Source: Hygrophila difformis
Lineage: Eukaryota > Streptophyta > Magnoliopsida > Lamiales > Acanthaceae
Direction of reading: 5' to 3'
Assembly: GCA_030278955.1 (NCBI GenBank)
Contig: JAOANR010000013.1
Coordinates: forward strand, 43,436,191-43,500,190
Length of the DNA stretch: 64,000 nt
How positions within the stretch are numbered: position 1 is the stretch's first letter; every line of letters begins with the position of its first letter. Both the position numbers and the translations under genes were made by a program. Below, in pieces: positions 26,665-36,356 of this stretch. The notes beneath the pieces were generated by a model. The model searched no databases. It was given only the letters and a program-made list of their open reading frames with translations, and was not told where the DNA came from.

Positions 26665-26850
26665 TATTTTGTGTATACCATGTAGTCTCATGTCACATTG
26701 GACCTAAAACTAATCCCTCGAGGATCTGATGGGCATTGAAGGATTGGGCTGTCTCTCCCAAACAGAAATTTTGCATACACAAAGACTCAAACCTGAGACA
26801 CTTGCTTAAGTTGCCAGAGCCCTATACCACTCAGACCAACTGCATTTGGT
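26665..26850 (-). mobile_element. SINE (family B)
   Basis: Read on the minus strand, it has a tRNA-like head 'gtctgagtggtatagggctc' and 'tcaggtttgagtctttg', then the family body. It is flanked by near-identical 'acttatccatttta' (26651) and 'acttatccacttta' (26851). Relatives lie at 49855-50008 and, in opposite orientation, in the tandem repeat at 53738-54134. Confidence 0.7.
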
Positions 26851-27011
26851 ACTTATCCACTTTATTATTTGATTAACCTTAACAAATTATCTTATTTATA
26901 CTATCATTGTGTATAATTAAAAAAACATTCACTATGAATGAATTAATTTGTTGTAAGAAATTGTATACCCTGTCATGAGATATGGTCAAGTTGCCAAATC
27001 CTATGCATTAG

Positions 27012-27027
27012 TCAAGATTTAATTATT
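27012..27027. repeat. Left 16-bp target duplication of the LINE
   Basis: 'tcaagatttaattatt' is identical to 32735-32750. It directly follows the poly-A end of the minus-strand LINE. Confidence 0.95.
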
Positions 27028-27063
27028 TTTTTTTTCGGAAAATAGGGGGGCCGAAGCCATTTA

Positions 27064-30000
27064 TTACTCCAAAATTTGCTTGGTATGATACAGACCAATA
27101 AGGTCGGAGTCTAAAATATCAAACATAAACTCCGGGGGTCTAACAAAATGCTGTACACCACCAACTAGAGGGAGGCCTTTTAGAAGACAATCTGCTGCAG
27201 CGTTACATTCCCGAGGCACCAAATTGAATTTGGTTTCCCAATTCCAAGTAATCATAGCTTTGATTTGTTTAATCCAAAGGAAAATCGGCTCCGCAACTGG
27301 GGTGTTGTTTATGATGAGATCCACAGCCGCAGAGCTATCTGTTTCAATCAACAAACGAGGGATGTTCATTGTCCATGCTAACTGCATGGTGATCAAAATC
27401 GCCTTGACTTCAGCTTGAAGGTTGTTCTGGAGATGTTCATGAGATCTGATTCCACCAAGCCATCTTCCTTTATCATTGCGAAGTAGGCCTCCTACAATGC
27501 TTCGTAATCTGCTATGGCTGCCATCACAATTTGCTTTGGTCCAAAGATCAGGTGGACGCTCCCAACGAGTTCTACTAACTTGCCAAGCCTTGACGCCGAA
27601 GAGTTTAAGGTCATTTCTAGCAGCTGCAAATTCATTAGTTGTCCTTTGAATATCAGTGTGCACCGTCTCCCAGCGGACAAATTCATTGGCATAAAGCTCC
27701 TTACATCGAAGTTTCCAAATGGCCCAAGCGCCTACTCCAAAAGTAGTGGCCTTATAGTCGCCAATAAATTTACAGTGCATGGCACCAATCCATTGCTTGC
27801 TATCCGGATTCTCAAAACCATTTATCGAGTCAAAACCAAGCTTTCTCCATACAACAGCTACAGCTGGACAGTCACGAATAGCATGGACTGTATCCTCGAC
27901 TTGGCCACACTTCCTGCAACAGGGATCAATCGAAATATTCCTGCGCCATCTTTCCCAACCCGTTAGCAGCTTGTCATGCATGACAATCCATAGAAAAAAT
28001 TTGACCCGGGGGGGTGCCGGCCAGCGCCAGATGCTGTTTCAGTCCTTATTCGCTGCCATATGATTGGAATTCCAGTGTGAGAGCGTGCTTTTAACAGAGA
28101 AAATGCCATGCGTGTCAGGCCTCCATAGGGGCCGATCATCCCTGGATTCTTCTGAGGGGACCGGTTCATCTAACAGCAGCTGCATGCCATCCGCGTTGAG
28201 AATGTTCGCGAGCTCATTAGTATTCCAGTCCGCATTAGCTGTGTAGGACTCCACCGATCGTTCAAGAGTACTGACTGGAAGCGGGCGCTCAATAAAATCC
28301 TGCAAGATAAAACCTTTATCAGTCCATTTATCTATCCAAAATAAGGTAGACTTACCATTGCCAACTTTCCAACCGAGCATAGCAACAAAGGAATGGTGGA
28401 TGGAGACAAGATCCCTGGCAAAAGGGGATAAAGATTGTCGATTATGAATAAATTTGTGTCCCTTCCAACCATGCCTTATCTTCATTAATCTGGTCCAGAG
28501 GGTGTCTCTAGTAAGGAGACCCCACCAACTCTTCATAAGCAATGCATGGTTGATAGAACTGAGCTTCTGAATACCAAGGCCACCATTGTCTTTGTCTGAT
28601 GTTATAGTGTCCCAAGCAACAAGGTGGATTTTATGAGGTCCCCATAGAAAATCTCTACAAATCTTCTCCATTTCGGTGATAGTCCGCTTAGGAAGTTTGG
28701 TGACTTGCATGACATATTGGGCAGTGGCTTGTAACACAGACTTGATCAAAGTTGTTCTCCCGGCTAAGCTGAGGTGACGATGAGACCAATTATTGAGCTT
28801 GGCTTTCATTTTATCAATGAGGAAACCAAAATCCGTATAGCTCTTCCGATTATTGGAAATAGGGATACCAAGATAGGTCCCTAGATGTAGAGAGCATTGG
28901 ATCCCAAGTTCACCAGAAATGAGTCTCCTGTTGTCATGGTTTACAATCTTGCCAAAGCACAGCCTAGATTTAGTGGTGCTCACATGCAGGCCTGACTGAT
29001 TGCTAAAAGTAGTAAGAATACTCTTAATCACAGTGGCTTGAGCAACAGTAGCTTTAGAAAATAGTAGTATATCATCTGCAAAGAAAATATATGGAATCTT
29101 AAGACTTCCCTTGCTCCATGAGATAGGTTTCCATGTGCCTTCAGCAACCGCTTGAGAGATCATAACCCCTAGTCTCTCCATACAAAGTATAAAAATATAA
29201 GGGGACATAGGGTCACCCTGTCGAAGACCACGGCTTGGAGTGAAGGGGGATGATGGACGACCATTCCAGTGAACCTGAAAAGAAGAGGAGGAGATGCAGG
29301 TCATAATAAAATTAACACAGAAACTAGGAAAGCCATATAGAGCAAGAGTATCTTTAATAAAAGCCCATTTCAATTTATCATAGGCCTTCTCCAAATCCAA
29401 CTTTAAGATCATGTAGCCTGGTTTAGCTTTGGAGGTATCCAGAAAGTGACTGATCTCGCGGCAAAGAATGATATTATCCTGGATGATACGCCCTTTAATA
29501 AAGCTGGCTTGGCCCATACTGATCAGGCGAGGCAAAAAGTGAGACATCCTGTTGACCAAGAGTTTAGTAATGATCTTGTAAACAACATTGCAAAGACTTA
29601 TTGGTCTGAATTGAGTAACTGAAGTGGGGTTCGGAATCTTTGGGATCAGAATAATGGAGGTCTGATTGACACAAGCCAAGTTCTGCTGACCAGTAAAACA
29701 CTCAAGCACAAAATTGTATACAGAATCTCCTACTATGGACCAGTTGCGTTGGTAAAACATGGCATGGAAACCATCAGGACCTGGAGCCTTTAAAGGAGCC
29801 ATACTCTTTAAAGCGTTCCAGACTTCCTCTTTAGTGGGACGATTAGTCATAAGCTCACAGTCAGCCGAAGAAAGAGATGGAAAACAAGGCAAAGGATTGG
29901 TGTCCAGTGTTGAAACCTGGTCTTCATCTGTATAAAGCTGCTGAAAGAATGCAGAAACCATGTCGTGGATATCCTCCTCAATATTTAAAGTGTTACCAGC

Positions 30001-31125
30001 AGCATCATCGAGTATAGAAAACATCTTCTTTCGTTGTCTGGCTTTAACAAAATTATGATAAAAACTAGTATTCTGATCTCCCACAAGATTCCAGTCTCTG
30101 GTGCTTCTTTGTATCCATGTAAGTTCTTCCCTCTTCAAAATTTTGCCTAATTCAGTACTAAGTTGGAAGTGAAGCCTCCTGGAAAAAGCATTATCATTCC
30201 AGTCCAGCTGTCTTTCAATGCCTTTTAATCTCGATCGAATCCTTGCTTTCCGGATGCGTAAGTTGCTGCATATCTTCTCATTCCAAGTATTAGCCTCGTC
30301 TTTAAGCTTAAGGAGAGAATCCTTGAGAGACATATGAGAATTCCAGACTGTTTGGACAATCTTGCAGAAGCTCGGGTATCCTTGCCAGGCAGCTTGATAA
30401 CGAAAACATCTAGAGCGATTAAGATCCAGAGTAGAAGGCCTATCGTTGATACGTATGAATAATGGAGCATGATCCGAATGGATCCTAGGAAGGACCTCCA
30501 CTGTACTCGAAGGATAACGGGATAACCAAGCTTCATTGCCTAATAGTCTATCCAGGCGACGCCGGATAGGGCCCCTAGCCCATGTGAACTGGTTACCAAA
30601 TGATTTAATCTCAAAAACCGCAGCAGTAGATATCCAATTACTAAGTTCTTCCCCAATAAAATGACCAATGCGGCCCCCACGAGCCTCACTAATTCTCATA
30701 ATACAATTAAGGTCTCCCCCAATAAGCCAGGGTGCCTGACGACTAGATGCAATACGGGTAAGCTCCGGCCAAAGCCATGAACGCCGGAATCTGTTAGGAG
30801 CCGCATACACCATGGTGAAAAAAGCTATATCACTGTTGTCCTTAATGCAAAAATCAACGAACTGGGAATGGCTTTCAATAATCTCAACAGAGAGAGACTC
30901 TTTCCAAAGGATCCAAATTCCGCCACTAAAACCGGAAGCCTCAACTCGAAAAGAAAAAGGGTAGCCACTGCGGCGAATAAATTTGTCCGCCTGATTACCG
31001 CTAATTCGCGGTTCGAAAATAGCCATAATATCGATATTTTTAGAGAGAGATAGATCACGGAACTCCCGGCGAAAAGATGCCGAGGCAGCCCCCTGAACAT
31101 TCCAACAAGATAAATTCAGATGCAT
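27064..31125 (-). pseudogene. LINE ORF2: endonuclease-reverse transcriptase-RNase H, one premature stop
   Basis: Starting at the ATG complementary to 31123-31125 (MHLNLSCWNVQG), the frame runs 1354 codons. An in-frame TGA at codon 1029 (complement of 28039-28041) is the only break; the frame is otherwise continuous. The APE-type endonuclease spans residues 1 to about 225 (EPRI near 38, SDHAPL near 216). The reverse transcriptase has APGPDGF near 445 and the catalytic FADD near 682. After the stop come a zinc-binding CRKCG...H...C segment and an RNase H domain from about 1197 with NCDGS, an E in QAEVKA, ETDSS and RECNAAAD, so all four acidic residues remain. Up to the stop it could yield endonuclease plus RT without RNase H. 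ORF1 ends 48 bases upstream. Confidence 0.95.
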
Positions 31126-31172
31126 GAAAGATAACAGAAAAGTAAAAGATAGGGCAGAAAGACTTAGCCAAT

Positions 31173-32630
31173 TCAAGGAGGCACACTGGCCGCTCGTTCT
31201 ACACCATGTACAGGCTTTCTAGATCCATCTCCTGCTGCATTGCTCTCAAAAGGATGAGAAGATTCGGGCGGTCTATCTGCCCGTTTTCCCCAGAGGCCTT
31301 TGATTTTTTTGTGAGTGTGTGTCGACGGATCTACCACTTGGACAGCAACATGGTGATCAGGAGGAAGACTGGAACGGACAGGCTTGATCCAGGCTCCGGA
31401 CGGCTGTTGGGACCACGAGGGGGAATGAACTGGGGAGGCTGAACGTGGAGATGGCCGCGGGTTTGGGCTGCGCTCGCGAGGTGAAATAAACTCCTCCTCA
31501 GCATCCGATTGCATGGGAGAGGATGGTTGTCGGTCTGGATTCCGGATTCTCACATTACTTGGATTAGGAGGGTGCGAGAGGTGGTACGCAGGTGGCTGAG
31601 GGGCAGCTGCAGGCGGATCAGCCGTAGTTTCAAGATTCTCCAGATGTTCCTGATCATTCATTAAAACATCAAAGCGATTGCGACTAGGGTTTTCTTGGCC
31701 TATAGGTTTGGCACCAGCTGTTGTGTAACGTCTTCTTGCTTGAACGAACATCCATGGTCCAAACCCTGTCTTCACAGACTGATCAGTATTATTGTTCTGT
31801 GCAGGAGCATCAGTAGCCATCGCATCCGGTGGGACAAGTTCCGGACAAGCCTTTTGAGTATGGCCATGTCTACCACAATGGAAACAAACCGATTTTATAT
31901 TCTCATAAACGACTCCAATAATCCGATCGCCTATCATCACATTGGGAGTTAGGGGCTTGTCTAACTCAATCCGGATTGCAAGCCTTGCAAAACAGGCCCG
32001 GGCTGTTGAATCTGTGCTAACATCCATACAAACTACTTTCCCAATAGAAGAGGCAACTCTTAAAAGATAAGGACGATTATAAAGATACACAGGGATCTTG
32101 GGAAGTCTTACCCAAGTAATGACAGATTTAATATCATTAGTGTCCGGATCAAAGTGCTCATCCCATTCTTGAACATGAACATAGTGACCTGCCACCATCC
32201 ACGGGCCCCCAGTCAATGCGTGCAGTGCGTCGTTTTCCGTCAAGAACCGTATGATATAGTAACCGTTACCAACATCGATAAGAGAAAGAGAGGCAGACGC
32301 CGGCCAGAGTTTCTCTAATCTGGCTTTCAGGACACGATAAGAAATGGTGCGGCCGACGACCTTTAAAACAACCGCATGCTTCCACGGTCTGAGGAGGGTT
32401 TGTTTGAAAGCATCAGAGATTTGAAACCTCGGGATTCCATTGTAGGATGATTGGATGATATCCTCAGGGTCACCTGTGAATTCTAACTCTTCATCATCAA
32501 TCTGGATATGTTGCGGCATGGTTCTTTTCCTCGCAATATCGCTGTAAAGTGGACGCTGCCGTTTGCCGGCTCGTTCACCACGAATGTCCGGCGGTTCCCC
32601 GCCATGGTCCGCCATTTCGGTATCACTCAT
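31173..32630 (-). CDS. LINE ORF1 protein (DUF4283 plus CCHC zinc knuckle)
   Basis: This 485-residue open frame starts at the ATG complementary to 32628-32630. A DUF4283-type domain covers about residues 75-165 (LLRPWKHAVVLKVVGRT start; LTGGPWMVAGHYVHVQEW). A zinc knuckle CFHCGRHGHTQKAC lies at about 249-262 and binds nucleic acid. The C-terminal 200 residues are Pro/Ser-rich and low complexity, including a 'SPRERSPNPRPSPRSASP' run. Plant L1 ORF1 proteins bind the element RNA. No frameshift or stop is seen. ORF2's frame begins just downstream. Confidence 0.93.
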   Translation of the reverse strand: MSDTEMADHGGEPPDIRGERAGKRQRPLYSDIARKRTMPQHIQIDDEELEFTGDPEDIIQSSYNGIPRFQISDAFKQTLLRPWKHAVVLKVVGRTISYRVLKARLEKLWPASASLSLIDVGNGYYIIRFLTENDALHALTGGPWMVAGHYVHVQEWDEHFDPDTNDIKSVITWVRLPKIPVYLYNRPYLLRVASSIGKVVCMDVSTDSTARACFARLAIRIELDKPLTPNVMIGDRIIGVVYENIKSVCFHCGRHGHTQKACPELVPPDAMATDAPAQNNNTDQSVKTGFGPWMFVQARRRYTTAGAKPIGQENPSRNRFDVLMNDQEHLENLETTADPPAAAPQPPAYHLSHPPNPSNVRIRNPDRQPSSPMQSDAEEEFISPRERSPNPRPSPRSASPVHSPSWSQQPSGAWIKPVRSSLPPDHHVAVQVVDPSTHTHKKIKGLWGKRADRPPESSHPFESNAAGDGSRKPVHGVERAASVPP

Positions 32631-32734
32631 CCTAAAGGGGTAGCCAAGTTCTTGGAGGAATCTTGGAGCGTTCAAGAACTCAGCTGTAACACCACTTGTC
32701 CCTGAGATCCTATTCTTAATATAATTGAAATAAT

Positions 32735-32750
32735 TCAAGATTTAATTATT
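32735..32750. repeat. Right 16-bp target duplication of the LINE
   Basis: 'tcaagatttaattatt' is identical to 27012-27027 and abuts the 5' end of the element. Confidence 0.95.
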
Positions 32751-33358
32751 TAATTTCATCTACTAGTGAACATGTCATAATCCTTTATATAATGTTCTTA
32801 TTGTCTAATCCTTGGTGCTGCGTATTATATCTACTAGTCGAAAACGATGTCTTGGTTTCCTCTGCAAGGTTTTAAATAATTATATTTTTGAATTCCTTTT
32901 TTTGGTTAAATTTTTATTTTTATACACTCTATATCTTTGGCATTGACTTCAGATCATTTCTGGATTTCCATGTTAGTTAGGCGTCTCCACACTCGACAAC
33001 ATATTTATCTTTTTCTTTATCTTTTTTTGGTACATTTTTTTAATTATAAAAAAGAAATCTAGAAAAAGGATGGTGATTTAAATTCTTCTAAAGTGATTAG
33101 ATTAATTCGGGTGACAGTAATTTTGGCTGTCATTATTTATTGATAAAGACAAATACACACTGGTATAAATTCAACTTATTACCTATTAGCATGTCGTGAC
33201 AAATTAAAATTTGCAAGAAAAATTCTTCTTCTTGTTGTTTAAGAATACGGGACAATGGGAGAAGTATTCTAAATAAAATAACATAACAAATTTATTTAAA
33301 TAATCGAAAATGTAATTACCGTATAACTTGGAAGAAGAGATTAATTTTTTGGTATTAA
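32751..33358. other. Gene-free AT-rich spacer
   Basis: No exon, RNA gene or defined repeat is recognised. Confidence 0.4.
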
Positions 33359-33526
33359 ATGGGTGTTTGAATAAGTGATATAAAAAACTTATTTGATTAT
33401 TGCGTTTTCAAAATGCAAATAATCAGTGTGTACAGCACTATTTTTTAGCGGTTAAACTGATTATTTGCATTTCGAAAACACAATAATAAAATAATTCATT
33501 TTCTTGCAGCTTATCCAAAAGAAGAG
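33359..33526. mobile_element. Family P MITE (gcgttttcaaaacgc palindromes)
   Basis: Begins 'atgggtgtttgaataag' and ends 'cttatccaaaagaagag', with TAA on both sides. Internal 'gattattgcgttttcaaaat' is mirrored by 'tttgcatttcgaaaacaca'. Confidence 0.6.
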
Positions 33527-33868
33527 TAAATTTTTTAGAACTAGCGAATTTGCTGGTGAATGACAAATTTGGGGAGCATATTGTGAGATAATTTTCTCTT
33601 CAAATCCGCGCTTGCGTCTAAGCATTCGAAGGATTTGATTGTTTGTATGGTTCTACATGATACCATCGAATTAGTGAATAATTAAATTTGGAAAATTCAA
33701 GATTATTTATTATTGTTATTATTATTAAATATTTAAAAGGAAAATTAGTTGTTCAGTGACTATTATTAAAAGGTTGTTTGAAATGCGGATGTTGGTTCGA
33801 GAATCACAGTGGATTAGGAATCTGACTTTCGAACAATTTTATTGTTTATGTGAACTTTCATGGAAATT

Positions 33869-34125
33869 GGATCCGTCCCACATTACTTGTCTTGTTTGAC
33901 TTTTTGTAACTGTTTATTGTTTAATTTTGACTCAATATTATAGCAAGTATGTATTTGAAAAAAGTAATCGAGTTGGGTCTTGTTAGAATCGTAAGATCAT
34001 GTAGATTCAGAATATATAATTTTCATAATTTTTTGTTGTATATATTTTGAGATATTAACGATTGAAAATGTATATTGAATGGTGTGAAGAAATCAAATAA
34101 GAGAGAGCAAATGGGAGAAAGGGAG
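33869..34125. mobile_element. Degraded Stowaway-like MITE
   Basis: Starts near 'atccgtcccacattac' and ends 'atgggagaaagggag' followed by TA. The interior has 'gggtcttgttagaatcgtaag', matching the family. The left TA is lost. A family P MITE abuts its right end. Confidence 0.55.
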
Positions 34126-34128
34126 TAA

Positions 34129-34513
34129 GAGGGTGTTTGTTTATGCGTTTTCGGACAGATTATCTGATTATTGCGTTTTCAAAACGCAAATAATCAGTCA
34201 ATCCTGTTTGTGTACTAATTTCCAATAATCTATTATTTGCGTTTTGAGGGAATGAAAACGCTATTTTATTGCAGCTATATTTTGGTGCTGCAAGAAAATT
34301 ACGTTTAGCCAAAAATAATTTTTTTATCATATTATTGCCTATGAAAAATACAAATCAAAACACTTTTTAATGATTATCTGATTATTGCGATTTGTAACAG
34401 CATAATCTTATCCAAACACTTAATTTTCTACAGCACATTTTGTTACAACAATTATCTGATTATCCATTTTCTAAACACTACAGCACTTTTTAAAACGCAC
34501 GTCCAAACACCTC
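34129..34513. mobile_element. Family P MITE, best copy
   Basis: This 385-bp element has ends 'gagggtgtttg' and 'caaacacctc' and TAA on both sides (34126-34128 and 34514-34516), suggesting PIF/Harbinger. The interior contains near-perfect palindromes around 'gcgttttcaaaacgc'. Confidence 0.7.
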
Positions 34514-34862
34514 TAAATTTGATTGTGATAAAAATTCAATGGATGGGGTGTGAAGAGAATTTGAAATTGGACTTTTTTTTTTGTCTTATCCAATGAAGTG
34601 GAGTAGTATTTTTCTGAATTCAGCTTTCCCCAAACGTGTCACGCGTTTTTCTAATTTTCCCTTTTCTTCGTAAAGGGGGAACCATGGTTGAGTTCCCTTT
34701 ACTAAATTTGTGAGGGTATAAAGGTAATTATGTAAATGTGAGTATAGAGGTAAAAATGAAATAATTGTTGGGAACGTTCGAATCTGGACTGGATCAGTTG
34801 TCATTTTTGAAGAATTTTTCTACAAAATTAAATTTAAGTCCCAATCAAAGAAGTTGGGGTTT

Positions 34863-35028
34863 TAGGTTGAGACTTATCTTAGTAGTGAAGTCCTCCGTCT
34901 CTCAACCTACGTCGATTCCCACCCGATCCTCTATCCCCCATTTATCTTTCTTTGTAATTTGTGTGGTTTAGGCTCCCACATACTATTACCGACACATGAG
35001 TGTCACTGTTTACTTAAAAACAAAAAAG
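34863..35028 (+). mobile_element. SINE family A with perfect 15-bp target duplication
   Basis: 'aagaagttggggttt' flanks both sides (34848-34862 and 35029-35043). The head contains 'gtcgattcccaccc' and the tail 'ctttgtaatttgtgtgg' and 'cgacacatgagtgtcac'. The element is 166 bp. Confidence 0.9.
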
Positions 35029-35043
35029 AAGAAGTTGGGGTTT

Positions 35044-35891
35044 AATTCGGACCTAATGTCAAGTGAGATAACCATTAAAACCAGCAACACTAATGGCAAT
35101 ACAATATGAATTGTTCCCAAAGCATTTATTTAAGCGATATAATAAGATTTGGGAATTAGCTGTTAGCTGTTAACTGATTATGTAAGTAATAATTAGTTAA
35201 AATTAGATGTTTGACAATTTCGAGACTAACTTTTTACCTAGAATAGGCTAAAATCCAAAATGCTGCTATTTGCAGCGGTTTCAAAAAGAACTGATTGAAC
35301 ACTGTTTTAAGTTATTTTGTCTTTTTAAATAAGTTAATCCAGTTCAAATTGCCTAGAATAAGCTAATTCTGTTTAGTTGTTTTGCCAAACAGGCCCATAT
35401 ACTAGTTCAAAAATAATTTCTCTTATAATAATTATTCATATACTATTAAAATTAGCACTATAAAAATATTTTACGTAATATTAATAATAAATTATAGTTT
35501 TTCTTTGTTTTTTTAATTATAATAAACAAACAAAATAGATTTATTTTAAGGGTCCCAAGAAGCAAATTGGAAAGTTATACAAAATTTATTGTTATTCATC
35601 ATATAGATAAATTATAATTATCAAGTTGGACATCGGGGACAAATGAATACTTGATGGGAAATGGTAAAAAAAATATTGTAATGAAAATGAAATCACCTCA
35701 TTCTTGTAGAATTGTCGAATGTTATATCAACTCAAAATTGGGCTTGGCCCATCAATTTCCACTGAATTTAAGCCTACTAGACAACAATTTAGCCCATTCT
35801 TTGAGAAGCCCATTATTCGTATATATGACTAGAGTTGTGGCCCAATAAACAAGACTCCAAAGGCCTAAACGACCCATTTAAAACATTATTC

Positions 35892-35892
<1 letters not shown>
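35044..35892. other. Gene-free spacer
   Basis: 35205-35395 looks like a degraded MITE (starts near 'agatgtttgacaa', ends 'ttgccaaacaggccc'). No gene is seen. Confidence 0.35.
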
Positions 35893-35961
<69 letters not shown>

Positions 35962-35984
35962 GTACTACTACTACTACTACTACT
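35893..35984. repeat. Compound microsatellite (TTA)n(CTA)n
   Basis: About 22 TTA units run into about 7 CTA units and abut the 3' tail side of the minus-strand SINE that starts at 35985. The tract probably grew from that SINE's A-rich tail. Confidence 0.95.
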
Positions 35985-36140
35985 TTAATATAAACATTGA
36001 CACTCACGTGACGGCAAAGATATATGGGAGCCCAAGCTATACAATTAGAAAGGGAAATAAAGGGGAGGAATAGGGGCCGTGTGGAAATTGAACCCCCAAC
36101 CATAAAATTGAAAGTTAAAGTAAATTACCATGAGGTAAAT
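35985..36140 (-). mobile_element. SINE family A
   Basis: Minus-strand copy. The tail motif appears as 'aacattgacactcacgtgac' at the left, and the B box as 'aattgaacccccaacc' at 36086-36101. Target duplication is not evident because the left side is microsatellite. Confidence 0.75.
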
Positions 36141-36190
36141 TCCTCATTTTCAAACAGTATTCACTTTTTAGGATGCTTTAACTTATTCAC

Positions 36191-36344
36191 TTTTTTTTTA
36201 GTAAACATTGACACTCATGTGTCAGTAAAGGTGTGTGTGTAAGCCGAAGCCACACGAATTACAAAGATGGTTAAAGGGGAGAGATAGGAGACTGAGTGAG
36301 AATCGAACTGAAGTTAGGGGAAATAACCACTAGTCCCAATTCCC
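36191..36344 (-). mobile_element. SINE family A with perfect 12-bp target duplication
   Basis: 'aacttattcact' occurs at 36180-36191 and 36345-36356. The tail is 'taaacattgacactcatgtg' and the B box 'gagaatcgaactg'. It lies next to the truncated end of the following LINE. Confidence 0.85.
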
Positions 36345-36356
36345 AACTTATTCACT

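Larger units (their letters stand above)
27028..32734 (-). mobile_element. Full-length plant L1-type LINE retrotransposon
   Basis: This 5.7-kb element lies between perfect 16-bp target duplications. Its 3' poly-A appears as T at 27028-27035. It has a 5' leader of about 104 bases, ORF1 (gag-like), ORF2 (endonuclease, reverse transcriptase, zinc finger, RNase H) and a 3' UTR of only about 30 bases. ORF1 is open throughout and ORF2 has a single in-frame nonsense codon. Perfect duplications and open frames point to recent insertion. It belongs to a different family from the LINE at 36357-40218, which has a very long 3' UTR. Confidence 0.97.

Noticed and set aside
28039..28041. Treating the ORF2 break as a frameshift between two genes
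   Set aside because: Reading on from the TGA in the same frame gives 19 sensible codons (IWRWPAPPRVKFFLWIV) straight into the downstream part, so it is a nonsense change, not a frameshift.
27224..28246. Plus-strand open frames over the LINE
   Set aside because: Antisense shadows of ORF2; the minus-strand frame has RT and RNase H motifs.
35813..36103. 96-codon frame with a poly-Ile run
   Set aside because: Translation of the (TTA)n microsatellite on the minus strand.
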